The notes under the pieces are model-generated. The model was given only the letters and a program-made list of their open reading frames with translations. It made no database searches and was not told where the DNA came from. 64,000 nucleotides of DNA, from assembly GCA_026874595.1 (NCBI GenBank), contig CM049306.1:59962019-60026018 (forward strand), in the 5' to 3' direction. The position numbers were made by a program, and so were the translations under genes. Positions 48,301 to 60,100 of this stretch are shown here, in pieces (position 1 is the first letter of the stretch; each line of letters starts with the position of its first letter). This DNA is from Sipunculus nudus. Taxonomy: Eukaryota; Annelida; Sipuncula; Golfingiida; Sipunculidae.

Positions 48301-50683
48301 TTGTCTATCATTAATTTCCTTCATATGATCCCTAATGAATAGTAATGAATAATATGATTTATTTTTTACCATTAAAATTTCACTGAAAAATACCATAGGC
48401 GACTGCATGGTGTTATTAGGAATAACATTGACATTGACATTCTATCCATCCATACAAGATTCTTACATCATCAGTAACAGCAAGTTAATTTTCTGTTACT
48501 CATCAACTAACAAATTCCTTTTCTATTAATTTTTCTTTAATTTGTTATAAAAAAAAATACAAAATTATTAATTTATTGTTTATTGTTATGTTGTTTTTCA
48601 AAACAACTACTAGATGAGTTTGGCTGGACACCCGGTTCAACTGTGGCTGGGCATTAGCTGCCTGGCTGCCCCAGTGTATGCTTCGCTCAAGCATGCATAA
48701 TCTAATGAAAGGTCAACATACAGGTGACTGAAGAGGGACTGGATTAAGCCTGGGTCTGACATGGTCTCATATAAACATTAATAAAAGCTACAATATTTGG
48801 CCAATTTCTTTCAGCTTTCTAAACTACAAAGATGAAATCCTTATGTGTGCATGATATGAAAATTATATCAAAAGTGCTCTCAGGAAACAAATGTGCCATG
48901 GTCAAAGTTGGGCAAAATTTAAGGTACTAATTTTATATTTATACTAATAACTTTAAAAATTTGAAAAATTCAGAACTAATTTTTGGTATTCAATTGAATC
49001 TTGTTTAAATAATGTTACATCCCTGACAAAAAAACTCTGGCTTCAGCAATCCTCTTGTTAAGGGAGTAAATATATTTCTTGATTTTTTAAAAAGTGCATT
49101 ATGTTTGGGCCCATAACTTAAAACAATTACGCAATACTGACATCATTTCTGGCATGTGCATAGCAAATGTATAGAAAAATATGTATATTATATATGATCA
49201 AAGTCAGATCAGTGGTTTTGATATTAGGCAGTCTTACAGTGTAACAATGGGTTTTTAATGGAAAAATGAAGTTTTTCATTAATATTTCGAAGGAATTAAG
49301 TCCTAGTGATAAAATTCTTGGCATGGTAGGGGATTTTGGAGACATCTAACTGTATGCTAAATTTAAGGAACCTAGAGCTGCAGCTGGGGAGCTGAGCTCT
49401 AGCAAACTGCATAACACTAGCTTGATGTAAGATTGATGTGACATGGTGCTTGAAAACTTGAATAAAATCTACAGTTTTTGATCAACTGGTTTTAAATTTT
49501 TGGTGTTAACAGACAATGCTAACAAAAACATGCTTTGAAAATTAAATCCACAGTACTCACAGGAAAAAAACGTGCCTTGGTCAAACTTGGGCAAAATTTA
49601 AGGTACCAATTTTATATTTTTGCCAATATTTAAAAAAATTTAACAGATTTTGATCTATTTTTTGGTATACAATTAAATTTTGATCAATTAAAGTTGTATT
49701 ACTAGAAAAAGTCCCTACCTTTAACACTTTTGGTCTTTGATTGACCAAATATCTTTCCTGATTTTTTTACAAAGTCCATTATGTTTGGGCCCATAACTTT
49801 TTTAAATTAAATAATACTGACTTAATTTCTGGCATGTAAATAGGAACTATATAGAGGAATATTTATGGTAAATATGAAGAAAACCAGATGAGTGGTTTTG
49901 ATATTAGGCAGTCCTGAAGTGTGAAAATAGATTTCTTATAACAAATTGAGGTTTTTCCTTAATATCTTGAAGGAACGAAGTCCTATTGACCCAAATTTCA
50001 GCATGGTAGGAGATTTTTGGGACTTCTCACTGTATGGCAAATTTCAGATTCGTAGGTCCACTGGTGTTGAAATGTGCCAGTCTTATGGACGGACATCCAG
50101 AAAGACAGATGGGCGGACAGACAGACGGACAGATGACGGACAATGGACTATGACTATACCTCAGATGACTTATAGTCATGAGGTCAAGCTCACAAACCCA
50201 CTTCTTTAAAGAGATTGTGGATGTATTTTAAGCCAAATATGTCATCCCAAACCTTCCACCTTGACAGGTTGGCTTCAGACTGATCACAGGACCCATATTT
50301 TGAAAAAGCTCAAAAACATATCCTTATTGCACTGCTAAAGGTCAGACAGATGGCCCAGATTGACAATGGACAAAGCGCCATTCCTATACATCAGTTGACT
50401 TCCAGTCAGCTGAGCTAAAAAACATAAAAAAGTAATCAATACTCATTTATAAGAATATGCATTTTGACCTCTTTTAGGGCCAGACGGCTTACGTCACCAC
50501 CGAGTGAAAGTGCCAGAAGATGCAGTGCACATTGGCCCAGGAGGCCCCGTGTCACGTGAGCAAACCAGTCACCTGGGATACCTGTTCAATGCCACCAAAG
50601 ATGCTCCTTTCCCGAAGGCCAAGAATGGAAGGATTGGAGAAATTGGCTGGGAGGCCGAGACCTTCAGAGCTAAAGATAAATAA
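45106..50683 (+). CDS. SPMIP2: SPMIP2/C4orf45-like sperm microtubule inner protein, two coding exons
   Basis: Exon 45106-45334 (ending in phase 1) joins 50478-50683 across a GT-AG intron. The join restores a glycine codon and creates FTGPDGLRHHR. Downstream come VHIG, GYLFNATKDAPFPKAKNG and IGEIGWEAE. Human C4orf45 (SPMIP2) has, as I recall it, the same order: FTGPD near the start, an IG, a Tyr-Leu, a proline-containing stretch and EIGW. Family members line the inside of doublet microtubules in sperm tails. Length is about 144 residues from ATG 45106, or 161 from ATG 45055; the family is of similar size. The N-terminal segment is serine- and threonine-rich and has no recognised domain. The gene faces UBLCP1 tail to tail. 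Confidence 0.6.
45335..45910. other. First part of the SPMIP2-like intron
   Basis: It contains a two-copy direct repeat of about 50 bp (AATTGTCACACTATTCCATA.. at about 45438 and 45477). The reverse-strand open frame at 45520-45738 has no domain. Confidence 0.5.
45911..46945 (+). repeat. Three tandem modules of about 302 bp with GGTGGCGCCACC
   Basis: The stretch begins AGCCCTCAGCCCTTAGGCTG..GGCTATTGTCG with a run of GTCC repeats. CTTGTGAGCGGGATATCT.. then recurs at about 46001, 46302 and 46605, and modules contain GTGACCTTGACCT and the palindrome (46240, decayed at 46545). It ends GGCCGAGGGCTTTTGTCAGC. The architecture matches the AGCTCAGCTGAC elements (hairpin-like head, GTCC run, tandem body), but the sequence is different. 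Confidence 0.65.
46946..47530. other. SPMIP2-like intron, no recognised feature
   Basis: Short open frames on both strands (47068-47340, 47326-47597) overlap each other and run into repeat sequence. No domain is seen. Confidence 0.5.
47531..50193 (-). mobile_element. AGCTCAGCTGAC-family element, non-array form, reversed
   Basis: Read on the minus strand, a decayed head at about 50193-50079 (GAGGTATAGTCATAG.., GTCCGTCTGTCTGTCC) leads into the body seen at 29066 and 33830. It then passes into a block shared with 57200-59099, and ends at 47531 with AACAGCTGAGCGCCGTGACCC..GGGTCCCTTGTT. The body segment occurs twice inside (49080-49370 and 49600-50060). There is no protein product. Confidence 0.65.
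50194..50420 (-). mobile_element. Truncated AGCTCAGCTGAC-family copy next to SPMIP2-like exon 2
   Basis: On the minus strand it begins TTTTTTAGCTCAGCTGACTGG..AGTCAACTGATG and then a decayed head. It is truncated within 230 bases. Confidence 0.5.
50478..50683 (+). CDS. SPMIP2: SPMIP2-like exon 2 (terminal)
   Basis: The acceptor is CTCTTTTAG at 50477. After two bases of a split glycine codon it encodes 67 residues beginning PDGLRHHRVKVPEDAVHIG and ending TFRAKDK before TAA (50681-50683). No ATG starts this frame, so a start-based ORF search misses it. A likely poly(A) signal is AATAAA at 50901-50906. A fragment of the dispersed repeat ends about 58 bases before the acceptor. Confidence 0.7.
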
Positions 50684-51064
50684 CTATTAAACCAAGTTTA
50701 TAAAAAACATATTTATGAAGTGCAAGACCAATCTGACTGAATTAAACTAATTTTTGTGCCTAGCTCTGCTTTTTTGCGTATACACAGACCGTATTGCAGG
50801 AATACTGTGGACGAATAATTTTGACATAAAGCAGTGGAATCACCATGAATTAAAAGGTTGTCTTGCAAAAAGACAGAAAAGAATAACAAAAACAAAACCA
50901 AATAAATGCATCAAAATAAATATAATATAAAGAGAGTAACTCGATCCCCTGTGTGCTAATAAAATCTCACAGCTACCTTTGAATGCTGGGTAGACTGTTT
51001 GCATAATTGTTAACTTAAAAGACAAAATATATGTTCCAGTAATCAACAACTGGAATTTACCAAA

Positions 51065-51100
<36 letters not shown>

Positions 51101-51589
51101 AGAGTGACACCTGTGTGATAAGACCACCAATGAGACTAGCCAAATGTGGTCTTAATTCACAGGTGCTCTTATTGGACAGGTCAGTTTTAACTAATATGAA
51201 TGCATTTGGTTTAATTCAACGGTGGTCTAAATTGAAAGGTGGTTTTATTAGGCTGGTGGTCTTTCAGACAGGGTGCACTGTATATATTATGAACAACATA
51301 AATGATAGTGTAATGCAGGTTTAATGGTCTTTGGACATAAGGGCCAATAATCTCCTTTTCTCCTCCCTGCACAGTGTCCCTGTGGCCCTGCATCTCTGGT
51401 GAACTGTGAGACTGTGCCAAAGGTTGAATTATCATTTTAAACTGTGTATGAAATATTTTTTTCCCCAACAGATTTAACAACACAGAGTATCATCCAACAA
51501 AATAACAACAATTTGGGCATCAATAATAAAGGTATTTAATTGTCTCTGCTATAAATAAATTCTGACTTGTGACCCAAAATCAAACATAA
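50684..51589. other. 3' flank of the SPMIP2-like gene
   Basis: It contains the probable 3' UTR and the AATAAA at 50901, and a pure CA microsatellite at 51067-51096. No other gene is supported. Confidence 0.5.
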
Positions 51590-52140
51590 TCTATCCCTAT
51601 TGGCAGGTGCACATGTGGAAGATTGATGATTTGAGATGAAAAGTTTGGTTAAAAATGCATCAACAAATTTTTAAAAGAATCAAGTCCAGTGACCTTGAAT
51701 CTCACGACCCCAAAATAAATATAGTTCTTAGTTTAGTGGTAGGCAATATATAAGTTTGAAACCAATATTTCAATCCAATCTGGAGTTATCATCTGGAAAC
51801 AAATATGTGGACAGATGGCCCCTGTGACCTTGACCCTCAAAATGTATCAGGTTCTTCCCCTATTGGTAGGTCAGCCATATGTGCAAGATGGAATGTTTGT
51901 GATGAAAAGTTTGGCTCAAAATGCATCCAAAATCTTTCTAAATAAAAGGTCCTGTGACCCAGACCTTTGACTCCAAAATCATATGGGTTCATGCTTTCAA
52001 GGTGGACCATATATACAAGTCAAGTTTGAAATCCATATGTCAATCCAAACTGAGTTATCATTAGGAAGCAAATTTGACAGACATACTGAACAACAGACAG
52101 TGTGATTACTATAGGGCATCTGCTTATTCAAGCGCAGACC
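51590..52140. repeat. Interspersed repeat, two tandem modules
   Basis: Two modules of about 250 bp share GATTGG..AAAGTTTGG.TNAAAATGCATC, a GTGACCTTGA/GTGACCCAGACC phrase, CAATCCAA.CTG.AGTTATCAT and AAGCAAAT. The end reads GTGTGATTACTATAGGGCATCTGC..GCAGACCCTA, a tail typical of bivalve interspersed repeats as I know them. Confidence 0.55.
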
Positions 52141-54097
52141 CTAATAAATACACGAGGTTTCAGGACACTAGATAAAACCACAGTTGTGAATCTGATAGTA
52201 TCAACATATTTTTCCAATCTCAAATAAAGGGAAAAATACATAAAAAGCATTAAAGGCCAAAAAAAAAAAAAGACTGGCACCACCAGTCTTCAGTAACTGA
52301 AGAACCCAGACATCATCAAGTGATAATTGTAATAATCAATAAACACACCAGGTTTCGGGACACTAGATGAAACCACAGCTGAGAAACTGACATAATAACT
52401 GTTATTTGATAGTTTAAAAAAAAAACAGAAAAAAATCTTTAAAATTAGACAAAAACTCAGGAGGCGCCACTAGTTTTATGGAACTGACAACCCTGGCCAT
52501 GGTCAGTATTCAAGGCAAGATTTATGGCAATCCATGCATTAATTATCAAGATAATGAAGGTTTTGTATAAAATTTGTCATTATTATAGGGGTACTTAAAA
52601 GCCTCATAGCTTCAAGGATATGGGTTTCAGTGACCTAACTTCAGGTTCCCAAGTTTCTAGGGCCAGCAGTTACGATTTGTGCATTGCTAATGGTTGGACA
52701 GATAGCCTGAATAACAGGGCAGCTGATAGAAAGTGCCATTCCTATGCCTCAGTTAACTTTCAGTCAGGTGAGCCTAAAATGCAAACAGAAATAATTACAA
52801 AGTAAACTGGTACAATAACTTCTACTGGCTCTCCAAATGATTTGGTTGACTCCATGTTCATGGGGTCATATTTTAATGATTTTCACTGTTTCCATGTTTT
52901 TTTGCAAGCTATTACAGTAAAATAACCTACACAGAATTTGCATTATTACATTTATATTTAATCAATCACAACACAGTAAACATTAATGGGTTAAACTCTG
53001 TAAAACCTTAAACAAGAAGAGCAGACCTAATAAGGACTGTGTACGGTATATTTTTTTTATAAATATAGCCTCATCGAGACTAGTTCAGTAAACAATCTGA
53101 TCATTAAAAGTGAAAAGGTGGTCTCTACTTCAATGCCACTCTTCCAAAGTGAGCCATAAAGCACTGGTACATTCCTAGAGAATCTGAGTAAGAGAGGTTT
53201 TTGGTACTCTCCAACTTGGCTCATCACCCTCCTACACCAAACCATCTGCTTAATTTGATAATATGAAACATTAAACCTTTACATTCATTATAGAAATCCA
53301 TTACAGTAAGAAAACATAATCCCTGCCCCTTGGCAGAGGTAATAAATTTAATTATCTGACCTATGTTTGCGACCTTTTCAGTGGAAAACAACATATGGAC
53401 CTCCAAGGATATCACTAAATGTCACCATGTGATTGTTTCTCTGAGTTAATAATAGTACTTAAAAAATGGACATTAAAAGGTGCATAGAAGTGTCGTATTT
53501 TCTTTCTAACCATAAACTGACCAACAATCCTATTATCTTTCCTTAATTCTGCATATGTAGCTGCACATGTACCAATCACCAACTATCTCAGCAATGGTGA
53601 CAACAGTTATTTAATTGGATAATGTTTTATAATAGTTAGCTCAAGTTGTAAACTTTATATTCTCTGTAAAATTAACTTCAAGCCAGCCTTTATGGGTTTA
53701 GAGCTTTACAAACTGGTATTTCTGTATCCGGATTTTGAAAAAAAAGTACAAAGCATGAAAGCCGGAGAAAATCTTAACTATTATAACTACCAGCAGGGGG
53801 ATCTGTGGACTGTTATGTGAACACAAAACACCTGCAACTGAGTATACAAAAACCCCTTGGGGATAAGCATAGAAGAGGCACATGTATAATGAGCAAACAC
53901 TGTCACATGAGGCTCTTCATACAGCCATGCATCATTTGCATATGACACCAGTCATCTGTTCAGTCATCAAACTGGACCAAGCTTACTCTGAGACATACAT
54001 CCGTCTCAGTCTTTGCAATAGCAGCAAGCAAAGTGTACTGTGGTTCCCTGGGTATCTGGATACTCCATTAATTCCCTGGTTTATTTCAGACATAATA
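52141..54097. other. Intergenic DNA between the tail-to-tail genes
   Basis: It contains a decayed repeat at about 52440-52780 (GGAGGCGCCACTAG near 52461, and a minus-strand head relic near 52776: AGGCTCACCTGACTGAAAGTT). The rest is AT-rich without supportable features. The poly(A) site of UBLCP1 should lie here on the minus strand; the nearest AATAAA, at 54080-54085, is only about 13 bases past the stop and may be too close. Confidence 0.5.
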
Positions 54098-54188
54098 TCA
54101 ACTTTGATCCTCTGGTGCTCTTGTGGCTGGACTTTTTTCTGTTCTCTGGTTGTCATCTGAATGTCGGCGCTTCTTTCTTGGTTTGTAA
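54098..54188 (-). CDS. UBLCP1: UBLCP1 last exon
   Basis: The acceptor is TTTTTTATCAG. The split codon gives Ser, then [12 protein letters not shown] and a polar tail ending APEDQS before TGA (54100-54098). Vertebrate proteins read RYLSKK here. The serine in place of arginine and the longer basic tail are normal variation at a terminus. The exon assignment rests on frame, splice site and the Tyr-basic pattern. Confidence 0.75.
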
Positions 54189-57100
54189 CTGATAAAAAAA
54201 TATAATTAACTTATTTTACTAAATTTGTGACAAATAACCAAGTTACAGGTTGCTTGTATGACACATCTGCTGTTAAAAAATATCTGACAAATACAGATTA
54301 TTTAATAATGGCATTTTAGCCCTAATTTCCCAAAAAGCAATGGGAACTTTCAGTTCTATCTTCAATGTCTGATAAATTCATTTTTACACCACATATTTTA
54401 TCACTAGGAAAACACTCTTAACTGAACTGCACATAATAATGGTAATCCCCTCACCTCTCCCATTTGCGATGATTTAGTGAAGAGAAGTCATCAAGGTCAG
54501 CTAGATCAGATAAATATTTGGTGAGCTTGAGCAGTTCTTTATCTTTGTCTCTGTTAAAGTGAGCTTGACGGAATGGGCGGATCTGAAAATCACAAAAATA
54601 AATTTGTCTAGCACTCTCTTAACACCCTTGCTGGAGTGGGGATGATTTATTGTTTTCATCACAGGGTGAAAGACTGGTAGCTCACAACAAGATAAATGGG
54701 TGCTTATAATTTTTTGGGGGCCTGGACAGTCAAAAATGCTCGACTCTCTCATCTGGCGATCCAGGTTCAATCTCCGGCGTGGCTATGAGAGTGGGTTGTA
54801 GTTGCCCGTCCAAGGCCGGTGCTTTTCTCTAGGTACTAAGGTTTCCTCCACCCTTAAAGACTATTGAAAGCCATCATCTAAGCCATGGAGAGTGCCTTGA
54901 TTAGTTATGATAACTATTTGTACAATCCATGTAAAATAAAAAGGTTATATTTAGAAGTAATTTGAAGTGACAATGTCAGGACTGTTAAGAAATACAACAG
55001 AGGTATCTGAGCAAAAGCAGATTACCGGTAGCTGATACATGGCAAACTCCTGATTGAAATACATTTTGATAACTTTCCTTTTGCCTGTAATGAATATGTG
55101 TCAAAAGGTTTGGTTTATGGCTTGAAACAATGTACTAACCATTTCCTTGGATGCCATTCAATAAAAACAAGGGACCCATGGGTCACGGCGCTCAGCTGAT
55201 CATGATTGGACTATAAATGTATCACCATTGTGATACTATATTGAGTAGATAAAGCTTATGAATATCATGGTCATGTCGGGCTTTTATTAAGGAATATAAT
55301 GTAATATGTGAGTAAATGATATATGAAATAACCTGACTGACGGATTAATATGGAGTAAAATATAGTGGTTTATTTTTTGTTTATTTGGGAGGGGTCGAAA
55401 AAAGCAATTTATTTGAGCAAATATGAATGCAATGACAGTATACTAAGCAGTGGTATAATGATGATAAGGCTATTTGTTGAAGGATCTATAGTGTATGGAA
55501 AACTGCAAGATTTCAATTTTACAGATACAAAATTATAATTAACTATGCTGATGAGGGGATTTATGAATTTGTGACTGTATGACATGATATCTTGACAAGA
55601 TCGATCTTGACAAGGTACATTATTTTGATGCCCCTCACATCTACATATTACACAATATTGACATAATTTCTGGCATGTACATAGGTACCTATGAACAAAT
55701 GGTCAACAGTACTGAAACACCTGGAAGGTTAAAATATTTAAAATATGATGAAATGTAGATAAAGTTTGAGAGGAAGAGGTAATCTGGGCTGTGGTTGGTT
55801 TATATAATTGAAGAAAATGTTGCAAATAATATTTGAGATCTGACCATGGCTTTCCATTGGTTACCTTTTTGATAAGCTGTTGACAGTTCAACAGTTTACA
55901 CATTTGTCTGATGAGATCCAATTTATTTGGTAAACCTTTTTTATCAATTTAATGATATGTATACAGTTGCCATAACGTCCCCACTCTACAGGTGCAATGA
56001 CTTGATGGGGGGGGGGGGGGTTGATCAGTGTTACAACGCCTCTGTCTCTCTGTAGATATTTTCTTTAATTATTAAATTTTATGCTATAGCAATAGAACTA
56101 TTGTTCACAGTGCCAAGGAGCAAAGCCTCAGTGGGATGAAGAAGGGGATGGTGAGAGTTACAACACCCTTGCATATAAGATATGAAATTTAATTCATCAG
56201 TGCTTATAAAAAAAAAGTTTATTCATGAATTTTAAATATTTAAAACAGGCAGAAAGATGGAGAAACAAAGCAAATCATTTTTTCACCCATTCTACTGAGC
56301 CAAGAAAAAATTAACAATATTTGCATTTATTTATTTTTTTTCATTACATAATTTTAATCCAGGTTAACAAATGTTACTATAAATTTACAGTATAACATAC
56401 ATGTGATTGTGAATATTTCAGTTGATTCACATTTCTAAATTGCATCAAAATTTATAGCTAATGTATCTAGTTTATAGTACCTGTCAACAGAATGGGATGG
56501 AGGAAGGAAGGGAGGCAATTAGGGTGAGAGAGAGAAAGAGAGAGAGAGAGAGAAAGAGAGGAAGAAAGATGGAGAGAGAAAAAGCAGAGGAGAGAGAGAG
56601 AAAGAGAAAGAGAGAGCTGGACTGCCAGAGAGAGAGAAAGAGAGAGAAAGAGAGGCTCTCTGGTAATTACTGCCTGACCCAGCCTGACCCAGACACAGTG
56701 GCAGTAGGTCAGACCTGAAGGTGTTATGTAACTGCCCAGTACACTGCATTTATACTGACCTGATGTAAACAATGAAGATATGGTACCTGGAAACTTGAAT
56801 GAAATCTACAGTTTTTGGTCAACTGGTTTCAAATTTCAGATTTTAACAGATGAAATGCTAATGTGTAATTTAAATCCACAGCACTAACAGGAAAAATTTG
56901 AATATTTATATTTTTTAAAATGGTATCAGGAAAAAAGAAAAGTATTCTCAGCTATGAAACTAATACATGTGTTAAAATTAATCCAAAGACCAAAAGACCC
57001 AATATATCATACCAGGAGCAAACTGGATTTGGGAACGTTTAATTTTATGAACTGAAATAAAGGATCAGCAATATAAATTTTGATTATCATGTAACAACTG

Positions 57101-60100
57101 ATACAACCATGAGTTATAAGTCAAACAAATTATAATCTTTAATCAGCACTTGTCTGAGTAATATTTTAAATTTTTGACATTTATTTATTATTTTAATTTT
57201 GTAATAAATATAAACAACAAGTTAAACACCTGGAAAAGACCTTGAAATTTAGATTAATTTAATATAATCAACTGCATCCTTGTCTATCATTATCTTGCTT
57301 CATATAATCCCTAATAGTAAACAACAATTTATTTTAATTATTTATTTTTCATTTTTATGGTTGAAATGAAAAATACCCAATGGTGACTGCATTGTGTCAT
57401 TTGAAATACAATTTTGGCCATCCATGGAAGATCCATAAATGATCAGTAATTGCAAGGTAATTCCCTGTAAACCATCAACTATAACTTCCTTTTCCATTTA
57501 TTTTTTTTTAAGTTCGTATCATAAACCAAAAATTAAAAAAAAAAAGTTTATTGTTATGTTTATGGCCTAAACAAATACTAGAGGAGGGGGTTGGACAGTT
57601 AGATCCAGCTGAAGCCACCCAAGAGCTGGCTGGCTGCAGAGTGCCTCGCTTCAAGCATGCATAATTGGCCTAAAAGGTCAATGTGGGGACATAAAAGAGG
57701 GGCTTCAGTACAGCCTAGGTGTGATATGGTCTCATAAAAACCTTCATAAAAGCTAGTTTTTGATCAATTACTTTTATAACTTCAGAATTTAGAAGCTAAA
57801 ATCCTTGCGTGTGCAAGATATGAAAATAAATCAACAGTGCTTACAGGGAAAAAACATGCCATGGCCGATTGGGCAAAATTTAAGGTACTGATTTTATATT
57901 TATGCTAATAACTTATAAAATTTGAAAAATTCAGAACTAATTTTGGGATTACAATTGAATCTTGATTAAATAATGTTATATCCCTGGCAAAAAATCTCTA
58001 CCTTCAGCAATTCTCATGTTAAGAGAGTAAATATATTTCTTGATTTTTTACAAAGTGCATTATGTTTGGGCCCATAACTTAAACCAATTACACAATACTG
58101 ACATCATTTCTGGCATATGCATAGCGAATGTATAGAAAAATATGTATATTATATATTATCATAGTCAGATCAGTGGTTCTGATATTAGGCAGTCTTAAAG
58201 TGTAACAATGGGTTTTTAATGGAAAAAAGAAGTTTTTTCTTAATATCTCGAAGGAATGCAGTCCTAGTGACCAAACTCTTAGTATAGTAGGGGATTTAGG
58301 GGACATCTAACTGTATGCCAAATTTAAGAAACTTAGAGCTGAAGCTAGGGAGCTGAGCTCTAACAAACTGCATAACACTAGCTTGATGTAAACAATAAGT
58401 GACATTGTGCTTGAAAACTTTTTGATCAACTGGTTTCAAATTTTTGGTGTTAACAGTTGAAATGCTAACAAAAACATGCTTTGAAAATTAAATCCACAGC
58501 AGTTACAGGAAAAAAAAATGCCATGGTCAAACTTTGGCAAAATTTTAGGTACCAATTTTATATTTTTGCCAATATTTAAAAAAATTTAACAGATTTTGAT
58601 CTAATTTTTGGTATACAATTAAATTTTGATTAATTAAAGTAGTATTACTGAAAAAAAAGTCCCTACCTTTAACACTTTTGGTCTTAAGTGGTGACCAAAT
58701 ATCTTTCCTATCTTTCCAAAGTCCATTATGTTTGGGCCCATAACTTTTTTAAATTAAATTATACTGACTTAATTTCTGGCATGTACATAGGAACCATATA
58801 GAGGAATATTTATGGTAAATATGAAGAAAACCAGATGTGTGGTTTTGATATTAGGCAGTCCTGAAGTGTGAAATAGATTTCTAATAAAAAATTGAGGTTT
58901 TTCCTTAATATCTCGAAGGAACGAAGTCCTATTGACCCAATTTTTTGCATGGTAGGAGGTTTTGGGGACATCTAACTGTATGCCGAATTTAGGTCCAATG
59001 GTGTCGAAACGTGCCAGTCTTACGGATGGACAGACAGACGGACGGACAATGGACCACAATCTATAGCTCAGATGACTTATAGTCAGCTGAGCTAACCAGT
59101 TAAATATTTCGATGAATTGATTTGTGGCATCATTGTTTATACCTGCCACTGACATTCTGTAACATTCTACAATCACACAATAACTGTCAGCATTTTCATA
59201 TTCCTTGGTAAATTCTAGTATATGCCACAAAATTAGTAAAGATAATAAAATATATGAACCAATACACCATGATAAACATCCTAACTTTAAAAAATAATGA
59301 TGGACTAACCCTTTTGGGCTCTAATCTTGGATGTAAATCAGTGAATTGTTCCAATGCACACATTTAAAAATAATTCATCAACATGAAATGAGTTCTGACC
59401 TTGAGCCCTGATTGAGGATTCATGATAAAGTTGCTGCGTACATCATCAAACATTATTGTATTCTTATTATTCCACTGTGGGTACTTTCCCCAAATTACAG
59501 CTAATGGTTTCACCTGAAAAACAAAAATAAAATAAAATAAAACAACGAAAACCTAATAATTTGATTTACTGTCAATACACTTAAGTAATTAATCAAAGAA
59601 AAATGGTTGAGATTGTAATGTCAGCTGCAACAGATATTTAGTTCAGCTTCAGAAAATTATTTGGCATTAATGACAGAAGACAGCTTACATCAATGAGCAC
59701 ACACTTGGAGGTGTGACACTGATGTCAGAAGAGAGCTTACATCAATGAGCCCATACTAAGAGATGTGACATTGATGATACAAGAGAGCTTCCATCAAGGA
59801 TCACATACTTCAAGGTTGTTACATTGATGATAGAAGAGAGCTTCCATCAAGGATCCCATACTTCGAGGTTGTTACACTGATGAAAGAAGAGAGCTTCCAT
59901 CAAGGTTCCCACACTTGGAGGTGTGACACTGATGTAAGAAGAGAGCTTCCATCAAGGATTGCATACTTCGAGGTTGTTACACTGATGATAGAAGAGAGCT
60001 TCCATAAAGGATCCCATACTTCAAGGTTGTTACACTGATGATAGAAGAGAGCTTACATCAAGGATCCCATACTTCAAGGTTGTTACACTGATGATAGAAG

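Noticed and set aside
54501-54770. Minus-strand 89-codon frame covering a UBLCP1 exon
   Set aside because: It is a different frame from the exon. The real frame is 54582-54455 with splice sites at both ends.
56461-56772. Arg/Glu-rich and Ser/Leu-rich open frames
   Set aside because: They are low-complexity translations of a GA tract on its two strands.
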